Source: Acidimicrobiia bacterium (lineage in GTDB: Bacteria; Actinomycetota; Acidimicrobiia; IMCC26256; JACDBD01). From it: a stretch of DNA of 5,671 nucleotides. How positions within the stretch are numbered: the first letter of the stretch is position 1; each line of letters begins with the position of its first letter. Both the position numbers and the translations under genes were made by a program. The notes under the pieces were generated by a model that saw only the letters and a program-made list of their open reading frames with translations, searched no databases and had not been told where the DNA came from. The DNA lies in assembly GCA_031177445.1 (NCBI GenBank), contig JAPSGP010000031.1, positions 1 through 5,671 of the forward strand, in the 5' to 3' direction. This document shows, piece after piece, positions 4,753-5,671 of the stretch.

Positions 4753-5671
4753 TGGGCGATGCTGGACGCGGAGATGACGCCTCGATAGGCCGCGTCGGCG
4801 GCCGCCCGGGCCGACGCGGCCGTGGCCTCCTCCGGTGCGAGCTCGCTCAGCTGGCGCAGCAGGTCGATGCACTGCTTCACGTGACGCACGAAGTCGCCCC
4901 CGGTCACCTCGTCGTCGTCCTCGAGCACTTCGGCGAGCTCGACCCCCGAGACCCAGTCGTGCGCGTAGGAGACGAACCCGGGATCGGGTGGGCGGGTCTC
5001 GGGCAGCCCGGCGTCGTCCTCGTTGTGATTGAGCTGGCGCGCCAGGCCCTCGAGCCTCCGCCATCGGGTCGCGACTTCGCGACTCGGCCAGCGCGTCGGC
5101 GCGGTCGGGTGGGTCCCTTCGGGACCTCGACGCTCGTAGGTGAAGCACGACACGACGGCCGCGAGGTCGGACGGGCCCAGGCCGTCGAGCACGCCCTCGC
5201 GCAGGGCCTCGGCAACGAGAAGATCGGCTTCGGTGTAGAGGCGCGCCAGCAATTCGCCCCAGTCGGTGAGCGCCCAACCGTTGACGTATCCCCAGGCCTC
5301 GAGCACCCGCAACACTCGGTCGAACTGACGGGCGAGGCTCTCGCTGCGGCTCCGCACCCGTCGCTCGAGTCGGGCCACGTCGCGCTCGAGCCGGTCGGCC
5401 GACGCCGCCGCGCGCACCCGGGCGTCGCGCTCCGGGTCCCGGGCCGCCGGATGATCTGCTACCGCGCGGGCGAGCGCGTCCTCTCGGCGGTGCGACTCGT
5501 CCGCGTCGCCGCGGCCGTCGGCTTCCTCGGGTCGCCCGCGCGAGCTCGGGCTCCTGCGACGGCGGTCGGCAGCGCCGCCGCCGGGGCGCCCCCCGGCCCC
5601 CCCGCGGGCCCCCCCCCCCGGGCCCGGGGCCCCCCGGGGGGGGGGGGCGCGGGGGGGGCCCGCCCGGCGGC
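4749..5671 (-). CDS. helY: HelY-type DExH RNA helicase, C-terminal part (N-terminus outside window)
   Basis: This is the end of a Ski2/Mtr4-like superfamily 2 RNA helicase, the actinobacterial HelY type (M. tuberculosis Rv2092c), which unwinds RNA in the cytoplasm. The DSHCT domain is clear: an arginine-rich helix with LARQFDRVLRVLEAWGYVN (about 5328-5278), LARLYTEADLLVAEALREGV, LGPSDLAAVVSCFTYERR, then LPETRPPDPGFVSYAHDWVS and GGDFVRHVKQCIDLLRQL near the end. The motor motifs lie upstream, outside the window. GTG at 5417-5415 is inside the conserved part and is not the true start; the frame stays open to 5671 and reads HPAARDPERDARVRAAA just before it. Mycobacterial HelY has cysteines in that spot as I recall; here there are none. 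Beyond about 5570 the translation becomes Gly/Pro/Arg noise because the DNA is pure G/C. The stop overlaps the next gene's start by four bases. Confidence 0.92.
   Translation of the reverse strand, partial: RRAGPPRAPPPRGAPGPGGGARGGAGGRPGGGAADRRRRSPSSRGRPEEADGRGDADESHRREDALARAVADHPAARDPERDARVRAAASADRLERDVARLERRVRSRSESLARQFDRVLRVLEAWGYVNGWALTDWGELLARLYTEADLLVAEALREGVLDGLGPSDLAAVVSCFTYERRGPEGTHPTAPTRWPSREVATRWRRLEGLARQLNHNEDDAGLPETRPPDPGFVSYAHDWVSGVELAEVLEDDDEVTGGDFVRHVKQCIDLLRQLSELAPEEATAASARAAADAAYRGVISASSIAQ
5572..5671. other. G/C-only low-complexity window end, probable assembly artefact
   Basis: The last 100 bases contain no A or T and include long C-runs (11 around 5609-5619) and G-runs (12 around 5636-5647), with near-palindromic blocks. 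The adjoining helY sequence has normal codon texture up to about 5570. This looks like low-quality sequence at the end of a contig, and no biological feature should be read from it. Confidence 0.7.

Noticed and set aside
5415..5417. GTG at 5417 as the start of a separate 222-residue protein.
   Set aside because: It falls within the conserved coiled part leading into the DSHCT domain, and the same frame continues upstream with HelY-like sequence.

Overview
The window is a high-GC stretch in which all five recognisable genes lie on the minus strand. It reads right to left: the end of a HelY-type RNA helicase, a small protein related to the C-terminal half of diacylglycerol kinases, a tandem-domain ThyX-like flavin-dependent thymidylate synthase, a very acidic DUF4193 protein, and the first 362 codons of apolipoprotein N-acyltransferase (Lnt). 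DUF4193 and DSHCT-containing HelY are typical of Actinobacteria. The divergence of the proteins and the long two-domain ThyX suggest a deep lineage such as Acidimicrobiia, but that placement is inference.

Layout. Positions 5671-4749 hold the C-terminal part of helY, whose first ~90 bases in the window are pure G/C low complexity and probably a contig-end artefact. Its stop codon overlaps the GTG start of the next gene by four bases (4752-4081), so these two look like one translationally coupled operon. A 106-bp gap precedes thyX (3974-2373). A 567-bp non-coding region (1806-2372) separates thyX from the DUF4193 gene (1805-1296). It holds a possible TTGACA promoter, a bulged hairpin, and a long stem whose mismatches become G-U pairs only in the minus-strand RNA, so it may encode a structured leader or small RNA. 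Between the DUF4193 gene and lnt (1086-1, running off the window) lies a 182-bp element bounded by ~28-bp inverted repeats, which fills nearly the whole gap and resembles a palindromic or MITE-like repeat.

Functionally the genes are mixed housekeeping: RNA processing (HelY), lipid-kinase-like, dTMP synthesis (ThyX-like), an acidic protein with a two-CxxC C-terminus, and lipoprotein maturation (Lnt). No defence system, CRISPR array, tRNA, rRNA or transposase was found. The points most worth a second look are the split catalytic motifs of the tandem ThyX, the structured intergenic region upstream of the DUF4193 gene, the inverted-repeat element, the roughly 50% acidic N-terminal extension of the DUF4193 protein, and the kinase-domain-less diacylglycerol-kinase relative coupled to helY.
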